NCBI GenBank assembly: GCA_029204225.1
Contig: CM055103.1
Coordinates: forward strand, 48,926,171-48,990,170
Reading direction: 5' to 3'
DNA length: 64,000 bases
DNA from: Diphasiastrum complanatum
Lineage: Eukaryota; Streptophyta; Lycopodiopsida; Lycopodiales; Lycopodiaceae
Below, one piece after another: positions 47,576 to 58,129 of this stretch (position 1 is its first letter; every line of letters starts with the position of its first letter). Both the position numbers and the translations under genes were made by a program. The notes under the pieces were generated by a model. That model was given only the letters and a program-made list of their open reading frames with translations, had not been told where the DNA came from and did no database searches.

Positions 47576-47910
47576 GGCATACTCAGCATTGACGCAGACT
47601 CAGTGACCAGCCCAGATTTTGGATTAACCCCATAAATAGCAGCACTCAGCCAACGAAAAAACAAAGAAAAAAAACACATGAAAGCTCAAACACACGACCT
47701 GGCATACTCAACATTGATGCAAAACATAGTGGGCAGTCCAGCCTTTAGATCAGCCCCATCAATAGCAGCACTCAGGCAACAAAAACACAAACAAAAAAGA
47801 CATGGAAGCTCCAATTACATAGCATGGCATACTCAACATTAATGCAAACGCGGTGGCCTGCCCAGCCATCAGCCCCATGAATTACCGCACTCAGGCAACC
47901 GAAACACAGA
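47576..47910. repeat. 125-bp tandem repeat, about 2.7 copies
   Basis: GGCATACTCA-A/G-CATT begins copies at exactly 47576, 47701 and 47826. Each copy carries AT-A/T-GCAGCACTCAG-like and CAACxAAAxACA segments. The third is incomplete and ends about 10 bases from a probable splice donor (GTAAGG) of the NF-YA leader exon. Confidence 0.9.
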
Positions 47911-48011
47911 TAAACCTTACAACAGCAGAAGCACAATAATCCTTAATTAGGAAAAGGGAAGAATTACAAGAAAATACCCAGGTAGCTGACAAGATATAGT
48001 AATACCGTCAT

Positions 48012-48089
48012 CTAAACAGCAGCAGCATTGGCAGCAGAAAAGACAGCGAGCCTCATCGTCATCGCCATGGCGTTGATAGATGGATACAT
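48012..48089 (-). CDS. Upstream ORF in the NF-YA leader (25 codons)
   Basis: ATG at 48089 to TAG at 48014-48012. The peptide is Ala/Met-rich, with INAMAMTMRLAVFSAANA in the middle and three further in-frame Met codons. It lies entirely within the probable 5' UTR exon, so it could repress main-ORF translation as reported for some NF-YA leaders. Peptide conservation unknown. Confidence 0.4.
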   Translation of the reverse strand: MYPSINAMAMTMRLAVFSAANAAAV

Positions 48090-48099
48090 GATATATGTC

Positions 48100-48124
48100 T
48101 TCTCTTCTTCTTCTTCTTCTTCTT
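48100..48124. repeat. (GAA)n/(TTC)n microsatellite
   Basis: About eight units within the probable NF-YA leader exon. Confidence 0.85.
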
Positions 48125-48199
48125 ATGTGTCGTCGTCTTCTGCTTCTGTCGAATTCTGGCGAAAAGCAGAGCAAAAGGCGAGGAAGGAGGGAAACGTTT

Positions 48200-48300
48200 T
48201 GACCTAAATATGCTTGGACATAGACTGGCGGTCCGTGCCCGTGGGGCTTTGGTTTCACTTTGCCATTTAAATGCCTAATAATTACAAAAACAAAAGAAAA
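48200..48300 (-). promoter_or_regulatory. NF-YA: Candidate NF-YA core promoter
   Basis: Upstream of the leader exon. TATA-like elements on the minus strand include CATTTAAATGG (about 48276-48266) and GCATATTTAGG (about 48213). No start site can be assigned from sequence alone. Confidence 0.25.
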
Positions 48301-48484
48301 TCACTTCAGTGCAATTGGAGTTTCATTATTAGTGGGTCATACCGTCATGCCCATATGGACCTCCTACTCCTAATAGGGGCTTTGCTAAGGAGGGAGCAAA
48401 CCTAAGGTTGTAGGCATACAGGTCTAGACGGCAGGGTTGTAGGCATACAGGTTGGCTACCCTAAGTTGCTTATTCACATGAATG

Positions 48485-48572
48485 CTTCTTGGTTTCCAAG
48501 GGGAGGCTCGAACCTCGGACCAAAGAAACTTTGGATGCCAAGCCAACCAACTGAGCCAACCCCGTTGGGTTT
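48485..48572 (-). mobile_element. tRNA-derived short insertion (SINE-like) with 15-bp target duplication
   Basis: The 88-bp insert is flanked by TTATTCACATGAATG at 48470-48484 and 48573-48587. On the minus strand it has an A box TGGCTCAGTTGG (48558-48547) and a B box GGTTCGAGCC (48514-48505). GGGG and CCCC could form the end of an acceptor stem. This is the RNA polymerase III promoter layout of a tRNA, and the long duplication is typical of LINE-driven retrotransposition. No long A tail. More likely a tRNA retropseudogene or minimal SINE than a working tRNA gene. Confidence 0.75.
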
Positions 48573-48914
48573 TTATTCACATGAATGACAAGTTTAAATC
48601 CCGCAACAATGGGTCTTAGCCACGTGTCAATTGCTAGCACACTCAAGTTTAGACCTCTTAGAAGATGATTGGAGAGTGTCTATATATAGTCATTATGGAA
48701 TAAAAGAACTTTCAATAACACATGGACTTCTCTGAAAGCTTTGAGCTCCTCCTGTACACATGTCGACGAGTATATGGCGTCGAGCATTACTAGCCATGTG
48801 CTAGTAAGAGACGAGGGTCAGCTACTTGCACCCTACTCCCTCCGTTATAATGTTGCATGTAGCTGTGATGGTGGAATAGTCCAATTCTGCCCTTCGAGAA
48901 TAGTGAAGTATAAG

Positions 48915-48920
<6 letters not shown>

Positions 48921-48973
<53 letters not shown>
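48921..48973. repeat. (CT)n microsatellite
   Basis: About 26 uninterrupted CT units. It creates spurious Leu-Ser and Arg-Glu open frames. Confidence 0.97.
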
Positions 48974-48975
<2 letters not shown>

Positions 48976-49869
48976 CTAACTTGGACAACACAATTTTCGT
49001 GATAGAGGTCACAAGTGCCTGAATGGGGCAACCATACATTTGTTTACCTATATGTAGCTTAAAGTATTGATTGCCACATGGCAACCTGGGATAGAGGATA
49101 ATCTTGAATGGCCACCCCATGACAACTCCACAATCATCTTCATTAGTCTCGATTGCATCCTCTGTAGCCGTCATTTTATCCTCCAAAATGTGTCCTCAAA
49201 AGCTATTGTGTCGATGTTTGGGGACTCGAACTTCTTCTTGGCTAGGCCTAATAAAACACACTATACATAGAAATGTAGTGCAAATTAGTAATCCATTGCA
49301 AAAACTTTTTTTTCTTTAAAGTGTGCATGAGAACTGTAGAGAGGTTTATGCTCCATAGCCAACAAGCTACAAATATTCTCCCTAGACAATTTTCATCCTT
49401 GCCATAGCTAGTTCACTAAAGATGAGAAAAGTGATGACTCTAAGGTTTCTTTGGAAGGAAAGATATTTTTCATGCCTTCACATAAAGTATAGAGTTGAAT
49501 AAAGGAATAGGAGGGCAAAGTTCGAGTGAGCTTTTTCAAAAATGTGAGCGAGCTTGTGAAGTGTGGATTTTTTTTCCCCAAAACTTTTAATGTAACAATT
49601 CATTAAAAAAGATTGGTCATTGTGACATTTTGTTATGTTGTAATGGTTGCTTTATAATTTGTAATCAGATTCACTGACTATATTTTACTTATAAGTATGT
49701 CATTTATTAAGAATTATTGTTGTGCAATTTTTGCTTTGACTATGCAGATTAAATGGGAATCTGTCACACAAGAAAAACAAGACTCTTGCATCCATATTGC
49801 TTAAAAAAATAACAATATCATATAATAATGTCTTGAAGTCACGGATTTATTTAAAATAGTCATACACAG
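48974..49869. other. AT-rich intergenic stretch
   Basis: No coding, RNA or element motif recognised. Confidence 0.5.
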
Positions 49870-50700
49870 AAATGAGTACGATATTGTCTAGGGCGATTGA
49901 CATCTACAAATTCTGGCCTATGTGAGCTGTTTGATTCGACATCAACAAAAATTGTTGGATTTCTTTTTCTTCGACTCGTAATTCCATCACCTTGAAATCC
50001 AAGATTATTGTACATAAGTGTGCCTCCCACAGTGTCTCACATGACCTTGGTCATCATCAAAGGACTTGGTGTGGCATTGGTTCTACAAGTCGCTCTATTA
50101 ATGAGTGCCTCCAAGCTAGGGCCACTTTTAATATGTCTTCCTTGTATAAAATCATGTTATTTTGTGCCTTGCAACAATGCATTTGCAAGATCGGTGACTG
50201 CTGCATCAAATAGGCTTATTTGTGTTTTATTTCCCTTGCCTACCAACCAGCTTGCATGCTTCGCCTCTGCCACATTGGTTTAGGGTGTATTGGCCACTTC
50301 ATTTATGCCAATGATCTATAAAAACATTTAGAAGTAAGTGCGCATACATAACATGATATGAAGAATGTGACCAATTTAGTGTCCAACTCTGTATTATAAA
50401 AGTAACTAGAAAGAAATTTTATCCCAACCAACAAATGTCTCCAATGTGTATAACACATGTTCCACCAGCTCAGCCAACAATCCATTGTCGGCAAATTGGC
50501 ATCTGCCACATTTCCAATGACCCACCACGCCCTTATAAATTTGAATTGTGATAAAGCTTCATCTAACATTGATGCATTTTTCCACTTGCGACAGATTCTT
50601 TGTGTTCATCTTGATATTGCTTGAATACATATTGAGTTGTGTCTATTTGAAGACTTTGCTCTCAATGAAAAAGACATGATCCATGTCGACCATACATCAA
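49870..50700 (-). pseudogene. Unidentified repeat-encoded ORF family, copy A
   Basis: Minus-strand remnants in several frames. SCLFH is followed by QYVFKQYQDEHKE, then ALSQFKFIRAWWVIGN and PTMDCWLSWW near 50569-50430. Further down, FDAAVTDLANALLQGTK and GRHIKSGPSLEALINRA occur near 50230-50110. The same two blocks occur in the same order at 63653-62595. Stops and shifts show decay, and a (TA)n(GA)n tract interrupts it upstream. Family not recognised; the Trp-rich I-x-A-W-W...L-x-W-W pattern suggests a transposase accessory or C-terminal region, which is inference only. Confidence 0.5.
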
Positions 50701-50732
50701 AATTATATATCTTATCAGTAAGATAATAGCTA

Positions 50733-50734
<2 letters not shown>

Positions 50735-50813
<79 letters not shown>
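50735..50813. repeat. Compound (TA)n(GA)n microsatellite
   Basis: About 26 TA units followed by about 13 GA units. Confidence 0.95.
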
Positions 50814-50816
<3 letters not shown>

Positions 50817-51760
50817 TTTTTTTAGCTTGGGAGATGGAGAACATCCAATGTTGAAAAACAATAGAGTACATGTTGAAGCTACATGTAAATCAATCTCTAA
50901 TTAAAGAGAATATTAAAGTCACAACATCTAAAGGACTCAAGTACAAAGCAATCAAATTTTGATAAGACTCATGCTCACATTATTTTCTGATTATCATGTA
51001 TGAAAAATATCTCTCCAAGTGCGCGAGTAGCAACTTTTTGTGTAGGAATTTTGTGAAATTAGAGGAGTGGATGTATTAAAAACTACCACAAATAATGTCT
51101 TTTCAATTTACATTATTCTACCATGCTTACATTAGCTGACCAAATGTTAGGAAGTCTGAAGGAGTAGAGCAATGTTCACCAAAAATCAACAAATACAAAT
51201 TATACAATTATTGAATTTCGCTTTTTTTCTCTTCATTTTAGATTTGTAGAATTTTTAATGGTTCAAAATCAATACAATTTAATTACAAATTTCAGGTATT
51301 AAGATCTATTTTAGCCTTTTATCGATTTTATAATAACCTTCTGTGTATTTTATAAGATTGGTTTGAAACTTTTTATTGAGCATTGGAGTAGAGCTACTAC
51401 ATTCATCAACATACCCATTGACAACAGTTTTCTAGATAAGGAAAAAACTAGAGACAAGGATGATCAATTAACAAACCAATGATGACAAGTAGTGTAAGGG
51501 AAAGCTCCACAAGATCCTGCTTACAAGACAACAAAATAGAGAACACACTGTGGAGAAACCACCCACCCAAGTAGAAGCAACCAATCAATCTCTAGAAGCT
51601 TCACCCTCAAGCCAATGATTAGGAAGCATGAGAGTAGAGAGAGGTCCTGGAAACGAATCAACCAAACTATGATGGAGTAGGGCGAGTTTGTCCTCCTTAT
51701 ATAGGCCTAAGACCCTCCTATGTATACAGTAATGCAAGCTTGGTCTGGTCTGGTGTACGG
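50814..51760. other. AT-rich intergenic stretch
   Basis: Nothing recognised until the copia leader homology begins near 51763. Confidence 0.5.
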
Positions 51761-51762
51761 TA

Positions 51763-52750
51763 CTGCAAAACAGAGTGATTGCAGCGAAGAAAGTGTTCGG
51801 AACGTGCCAAAAGTGATTTCACCATTCCATTGAGCACATAGTTGGAAGTTGGTGATAAAGTGCATTTTGGAAGGCTACGCCAATTTGGCTTTCAATTTGG
51901 CAAAAAAGCAGTGGGTGGCCTGGTAAGAAAAAAATAACAAGTCATTATTTTTAACTTCTGACATCGCATTTGGCCTCGACATACTGCTTTTAGCCTACGG
52001 TTGAAGTTTCAAGTAGTTTTGCGATGGCAAACATGGCAGAGTCCATTTTGAGTGAAAGTAGCAAATTGGACGGGATTTCCAACTATGCAGTGTGGAAATT
52101 CAAAATGGAAAATATACTTATGGAGAATGACGTGTGGGATGTCATCACAAGTGATGAGAGAAGACCGCCAAATGAAACGGACATCAAAGTGTTCGATAAG
52201 AAGGTGAGGAAAGCTTTGACCTTCATTAACTTGTTAGTGAAGGATCACATCAGTACCCACATTTGTGATGTTGTTACACCCAAACAGGCATGGGATGTGC
52301 TAAAGGAGTAGTTCGAAATGTCAAATCTGTCAAGAATCATGTTTCTAAAGTCAAAACTTAATAGTGCCTGCATAAAGCAAGGAGAGCACATTCAGACGTA
52401 CATGACCAAAATCAAGACAATGAGGGATAAATTGCACTCTATTGGTGAGCGCATATGTGATGTGGAGCTGGTGCACAATGCATTGTGCGACATTGCAGAA
52501 CCCTATCAGATGTTTGTGAGCAGAATAGCATCAAGAGAAAGATTGCCAACCTTTGACGAGCTCATAGGAATCTTGATGTAGGAAGAGCAACGGCGAGAAA
52601 TGGTGAAAGCTAGACGTCAAAACACTTATGATCATGTAATTGTGACATGCCAAAAACAAGGCAAGGGCAAGGATAAGAAGAAGTCTAAGCAGCAATTTGT
52701 TAAGACTCATGAGGATGAGGGATCTTCCAACAAGGCCAACACAACCACAT
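51763..52750 (+). mobile_element. Truncated copia, same family as the intronic element
   Basis: 51763-52023 aligns with the leader of the intronic copia (34746-35006), sharing AACAGAGTGATTG, GTGATTTCACCATTCCA and GGCTTTCAATTTGGC. Gag starts at 52024 (MANMAESILSESSKLDG). It continues with in-frame stops at 52309 and 52579 through [19 protein letters not shown] into a Lys-rich region. Coding similarity ends just before the zinc knuckle at about 52745, where a palindromic cluster begins. No LTR detected upstream. Confidence 0.85.
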
Positions 52751-52775
52751 ATATGTGTGTTTTGCCATGCGACAC

Positions 52776-52927
52776 TGCCACGCGAACCCGATACTTAGCC
52801 AAAATTCTGACATTTTTCTTATGCGTGGCATTGCCACGTCAAACTTTTTCGAGGACCCTACCGGTGAAATCCAGGATGGAGGTGAGGTCCGGCAAAACAA
52901 TTTTAATTCTGCGTGGCACTGCCACGC
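52776..52927. repeat. Palindrome cluster built on TGCCACG/CGTGGCA
   Basis: Five copies of the word in about 150 bp. Two pairs form perfect short hairpins (52824-52838 and 52911-52927) with 1-base loops, separated by T- and A-rich sequence. TGTGTGTTT flanks at 52754 and 52963 might be a duplication but is low in complexity. It replaces the remainder of the copia gag. Confidence 0.55.
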
Positions 52928-53263
52928 GTGATTGTAAAAAAAATTGCAATGTTATACACCTTTGTGTGTTTGCAAAGATAAATGAATAGTCGAACAATAT
53001 TGTGGCAAAGTGTATTATTATCTCAAAGATGATGTTTTTTTAATTATAATATATAAATAATCAACACATATATCTTTTAATTAGTTCACACATCTATTAA
53101 TATTGATAAATTTTTCTAATTCTAAGTGATTGCGAGATGCGTTTGAAATGAAACTTTAGAAATGCAACATCGTAGAAAAATATAACAATACTAATTTGAA
53201 AACAATATATATTGACCACAACGGATCATTTTATGACAAAATTATTTGTGACATGTACAAACT

Positions 53264-56200
53264 TTATTCATCATCGCAAGATTCAAATTCATCAGTCAAT
53301 ACATCTTGCAACTCATCTCCGCTAAGATGATTTTCATCATCACTATCGAAATCAAAACCTCTCTCAATATTGTCCTCATGCAAAGAATCATTGTTGTCCT
53401 CTTCATCATCTGAGGCATTGGAATCATGAGAATCAATTCTCGGGTTTTCAATATTTATAAAACTCGAAGATATATGTACATCTTCATCAGATATACTTGT
53501 TTTGCCTAAATTTTTCATTCTCAACATATGCATTTTCGAATACATGTCTTGAGCGTGGCTTAATTTGAACAACATACCACCAATCTTTGTTTAGTTGATC
53601 TGGTTGAAAAAATACTTGCACATTTAGCAAAGTCAGGATTGTTATGCTCCATTTTAATTCACAATAAATAGATGTAATGAAAAAGTAGTGTAGATGATTA
53701 ATATAACATTAATCACAATTGACAAAAAGAAAAAAGGTGAAATTCATGCAAACCTGTTCACAATGATGAGGCAACACCAATGTGTGTGAAAAGTCCATGC
53801 TTAATGTCTTGGTTGAATCGATAGCAAAAAATTCACTATGGTCTTTTTTTATAGTTGCATTTGATCCTCTGTAGTTGATTTTGAACCACTTCACGTCAAA
53901 CAACAAATATTTACCCATTTCACCAAAACACACCTCATATATGGCTAGTATGGTTCCTACATACTCAAGCTCTCCAGAAATTGGACTTTGATCTCGAGCA
54001 CTACTCCAAATTTCTTGATGGAAGGATGCCATCACACCACACTCATAAGTTCGTCGTTTCATATCCATTGATTCAATGCGATGATGATGACCATATGCCC
54101 ACACTGCACTATTCCCATTTTGTGTCAGATATGAATTGTCCCTTTGATCTTGTTTGTTGGAGTGTACCAACCATCCAGTCTATAGTGCATCGGTTGGGCA
54201 ATGGCTCAAGATCATGTGACGTCGGTGTCGATTTCGGTCAATACCTTTTTTCTTTTTTTTTTTCTTCATATAATTCCAACCATTTATCCATTACTCCTTA
54301 ATTATATAGCATGAAGGTTGAAATTTTTTCTCTCAAACTATGTGTCATTTTTTTAAGACTACCCATACCTTGAGATTTTTCACCTTTCACCTCATTGCTT
54401 TTCTCATCATGCCATAGTCGTGGAGCAGATGGATCTATTTGAAACAAAACTTCGGTAACATAAAATAGAGATTCTTGCACTAACCATCCCTCTGACATGC
54501 TTCCCTCTGGCCTTGCCTTCTGACGCACAAAATCTTTCAACACTTTCAAGAAAAACATCCACCTACAGAAAATTTTAACACATCAATGAGAACATTCTGT
54601 TATTTATAATTTGAAAGAATCACACTACATTTATTGAAACCACTAAAATCAAGTCAAGTGTATTATACCTTGAGTGCACAAGACCGACAATACCAACTTC
54701 TTGGACCAAGTGCACAAGCAGATGCACCTGTATGTCTAGGATAGAAGTTGGAAAATCCCTCTCAAGCATACATACAGCCTCCACCAAATCTTCTTGCTTT
54801 GTTTGCACGTCTATCTCAAGAATCTCCTTACCACACATCCATCTACATCATGTTTGTAGTATAACTAGATTTTAGTACGTTCATATTATTTTATCAAGCT
54901 TGTATTAGAAAAAAAAACATGCAATTTCATAAGATATTGATGTAAACAAAAGAAATTAAGTACCTAACAACGGATGCTAATTTGTAAATGGCATCGCGAA
55001 GTTGATCAGTTAGACAGCCACGAATGCACATTGGAAATATGTACTCGACCATCTTCAACCAATTATGAGATTTTAGACCATGGAGTTTTCCTTCAGCTGT
55101 GAATGATGTTTGTAGTGAATGAGCAAAACCCGTTGGTGTTTACATCTTGCAAATGACTGACCGTACGTACTTATACTCTTCTTTCGTAAGAATCCAAGGG
55201 GCTCTTGGAATAATATAGGTATTTCCATCAGTACATGATTTTGGCCAATACTCTTTTTTTGTTTTTGATTCTTGTAGATCATGCCTGGTAGAAATATTGT
55301 CTTTGTCGCTCACCAAGTGTTTCCATATTGATTCACCCACATTTTTGAATATGTGCATAGGATCAAGCAAGTGATTGATCAAAAGGTTATTCCAATATGG
55401 TAAAGAATGAAAGATGGATAGTCTTTTCATACCATTGATTGGCTTAGTCTCGGATTCAATCCAAAGTTTGTGCCAATCTACCACGGACATTCTCTTTGGA
55501 GGCATTCTTGTTTCTGATCTTCCTCCAAAGCCTCTTCTATGAGCATTTCTAAATGGATGATTTTCATCATGCAAGTACTTGCGATGATTTTCATACACAA
55601 CTTTGTTTAAATGACGTGAGTGGTGAGCATCAATATTTGGTCCACAAATGAGACACGCGTGATATCCAAAAGTTGTAAAACCTAAAAGAATCAAATCCAA
55701 TTCGTGTTATAAATAGAATTCTTTTAAAGAATAAATATTGCATGCATAAAACATAAATATACAAATATTACAAGTGATTTCATTTTATAGTCACCTGAAC
55801 AATCGCCCAATCCTGGATAGTCATGCATAGTCCACATTAACATCGCACGTAACAAAAATATTTTGTCTTGAAGTGGACATGAGATGTCATATGCTTGGAC
55901 TCCCTTCTGTAGTAGTTCTAGTTTTTCAATCAATGGTGCAAAGTAGATATCCATATTTTTTACTTTATGTTTTTTAGGAATTAGAAGTGCTATCATGAGA
56001 TGTCCTTTTTTTATGCTTAGCCAAGGTGGAATGTTATAGTTGACCAACACCACCGGCCAATTAGACCACGTGCTTGACAGTTTTCCAAAGGGGTTAATCC
56101 CGTCTGTTGCAAGTCCAAATCTTATATTTCTTGTTTCACTTGCGAAACATGGATATTCTTTGTCAATGTGTTTCCATGCAGGAGAGTCTGAGGGTACTCT

Positions 56201-57128
56201 CATGATCTCATCCGAAGAACGATGACTAGCATGCCAATTCACAAGTTCTGCAAGAGACTTGTAACGAAACAATCGTGGGATTATTGGAAAGTGTTGTAAC
56301 ACCTTGCATGGGATAGTGGTCCCTTGTAAGTCATCTCGATATCGAGGAGTATTGCATATAGGACAAGCTTTTAACCCTTGATACTCACCACGATATAAGA
56401 TGCTATCTTTTGGACAAGCATGATGCAATGTATAGTCCACTCCCATTGCACTCAACATTTTTCGTGCCTCATCTCTTGTCTCTAACATAGTGTTTCCTTC
56501 TGGGAATAGTTTGCGCAATAACCTGTACATAATGAAATGAATTTTCATAATATAAAATAAAAGATCATTTAGCCAACTAAAACATTTGACTTGAACAACA
56601 CATCTATTAAATTCTTAAAAAAAAAAATCTCAAACTTATTTACCCAAATAAGGATGTAACACTTGTATCACTCCATTTATATTTTGCTTGGAGGTTCAAT
56701 ATAAGCAACGAAGCGGCCAAACGAGATGTCTTTGCTCTAGGATATAATGGTGTGTTTGATTCTTCTCTCAATTTTTTTTCCTCGGCACTAATAAATGATT
56801 CACTATCATGTTCAGTGTGTTCTTCCACATTATGATGCTCATAAATGTTATTTATCAAAATGATTTCAACTTCATCTTGAATGCAAGCACTTGATCTTGA
56901 TTCTAAAGAAGAAGAAGATCGAGGCTGATTTGCTTTGGCACGTTGTTGTTCATCTATTTTCATCATGGCTCTCAATCCCATACGCTCACGATGTGATAGT
57001 TGATTTATGTGCGGCCCATCGTATGCCAATCTTGTTTTGGATATGGAGTGACTATTGTCATCGTCACTAGAGCTAGATGACAATTCATAGTCCTTCAAAC
57101 ATGGGAAACAAATTAACATATTCATCAA
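53264..57128 (-). mobile_element. CACTA (En/Spm) transposase gene, multi-exon, degenerate
   Basis: A TNP2-like transposase cuts and pastes CACTA elements. Exon A (57128-56644) has an acidic N-terminus, then ASLLILNLQAKYKWSD. Exon B (56522-55795) joins in frame, giving LFGLLRKLFPEGNTM, and carries the transposase core: CPKDSILYRGEY, CPICNTPRY and FGLATDGINPFG. Exon C (55681-54964) joins as DCSGFTTFGYHACLICG and includes PMHIFKNVGESIWKHL and the start of DUF4218. A TAA at 55142-55140 interrupts it. Exon D (54842-54669) holds FPTSILDIQVHLLVHLVQEV, and exon E (54562 to about 54298) holds WMFFLKVLKDFVRQKARPEG. A DUF4216-like segment (54170-53709) and an acidic tail (53575-53264) follow. Terminal CACTA repeats were not found. 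Confidence 0.88.
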
Positions 57129-57292
57129 TTAACATATAAGACTGTCATTCATGAAAATTAAAACTAAAATTAAGACATGCAAATCAAACACCATATCTTA
57201 AATTAAGGCATGCAATATGAAATATAAAAAAACAATTAATTCACATTCAATATAACTTGCTCTCACCAAATAGATAAAATGTATTTTGATAT

Positions 57293-57742
57293 TCACAAAG
57301 TACATGCTTGAGTTTGGCTCAAAGCCTTTTGTACACATCTTGGAAGAGGGTGATTGAAGCTATATTTGATGAATAGCTCTTCACCACATTTAATGGGCCT
57401 TATCGCACATACCATTACGTATGTACTTTTTGAGTTCCTAGAAAAGTATTCCTCCTTTCCATTGGTACGTTCCTTGAAATCACAATTAGTTAATGAAGGG
57501 TGCCCAATGGAACTATTTATATATGCAACAATATTGCCATATTTTTTTGGATGCCCATCAATGTACATACGATGTGATTTCAAAACATTCTCCCCTTGCA
57601 CATGTCGCTCTTCCAAAGAACAAACATTGGAATTCAAGCCATACCATTGGTGACGACATAGAGCATGCCAATCACCTCTTTCTTGCACCAAACTAGCAAA
57701 ATCAACACATATAAATGATGACACTTGATCACAAATGATCAA
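57293..57742 (-). pseudogene. SET-domain (C-terminal half) fragment
   Basis: SET domains are lysine methyltransferases. The frame shows MYIDGHPKKYGNIVAYINSS, then NCDF, then TYVMVCAIRPIKCGEELFIK followed by YSF. This is the SET order (x-I-D-G/A ... N-x-x-x-x-I-N-H/S ... N-C ... A-x-R-x-I-x-x-G-E-E-L-x-x-x-Y). The N-terminal half of the domain is missing. In the usual NHS motif His is replaced (YINSS). It lies 165 bp upstream of the CACTA transposase on the same strand, so it may be a captured host fragment or part of the element. Short and probably non-functional. Confidence 0.6.
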
Positions 57743-58117
57743 CCTACTCTAAGATTGAAACACACTATGAAAAGTCCACCAACTTCAAGCACAAGAGATC
57801 CAATCAATTTTAGGGTTTCCACAAAAGTAAACAAATTGAATCATTCACATTCTACATGCAAAAGCTAGAAACTTGATATAGAATCTTGAAGAATGTTCTA
57901 AAACCTTTCTTATGAATCAAAACTCACCACAACCCAACAGTAGGGAGAAAAATCATCCTATTACAAGTATTTTGATTTAAATTGAGTTTTGGATTACAAA
58001 AAGCTCCATTCTACACTTGAAAATGCTTGATTTTGACAAGGAATCACTCTAACGCACTCTAGAATTGGTGACACCTCCAAATTACTCACTAGAAATGGCT
58101 AATTAGTCTGCAACAAA
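57743..58117 (-). other. Retroelement leader remnant
   Basis: Sequence downstream, on the minus strand, of a perfect PBS. No gag is detectable before the SET-like fragment. Confidence 0.4.
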
Positions 58118-58129
58118 GCTCTGATACCA
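58118..58129 (-). other. Primer-binding site TGGTATCAGAGC
   Basis: Exact PBS on the minus strand. An LTR should therefore lie at higher coordinates (from 58130); its outer end is not defined. Confidence 0.7.

Larger units (their letters stand above)
47921..48200 (-). other. NF-YA: Probable NF-YA 5' UTR exon
   Basis: A GC-richer segment upstream of exon 1 on the same strand, ending at a strong donor-like GTAAGG (47920-47915). Contains a (GAA)n run and a short upstream ORF. Plant NF-YA genes commonly have an intron in the leader. The transcription start is not determined. Confidence 0.45.

Noticed and set aside
48485-48572. Functional tRNA gene
   Set aside because: A and B boxes are present, but the cloverleaf cannot be folded convincingly, and the perfect 15-bp flanking duplication shows it is a retroposed copy.
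48741-49186. Long open frames with Leu-Ser and Arg-Glu repeats
   Set aside because: They are translations of the (CT)n microsatellite on each strand, with no conserved sequence outside it.
50008-50283. Plus-strand hydrophobic 91-codon frame
   Set aside because: It is antisense to the conserved minus-strand remnant of the unidentified ORF family, which explains the openness better.
53000-57800. CACTA terminal inverted repeats
   Set aside because: Searched by eye for CACTA/TAGTG ends on either side of the transposase; only isolated matches without subterminal repeats (for example near 57764) were seen.
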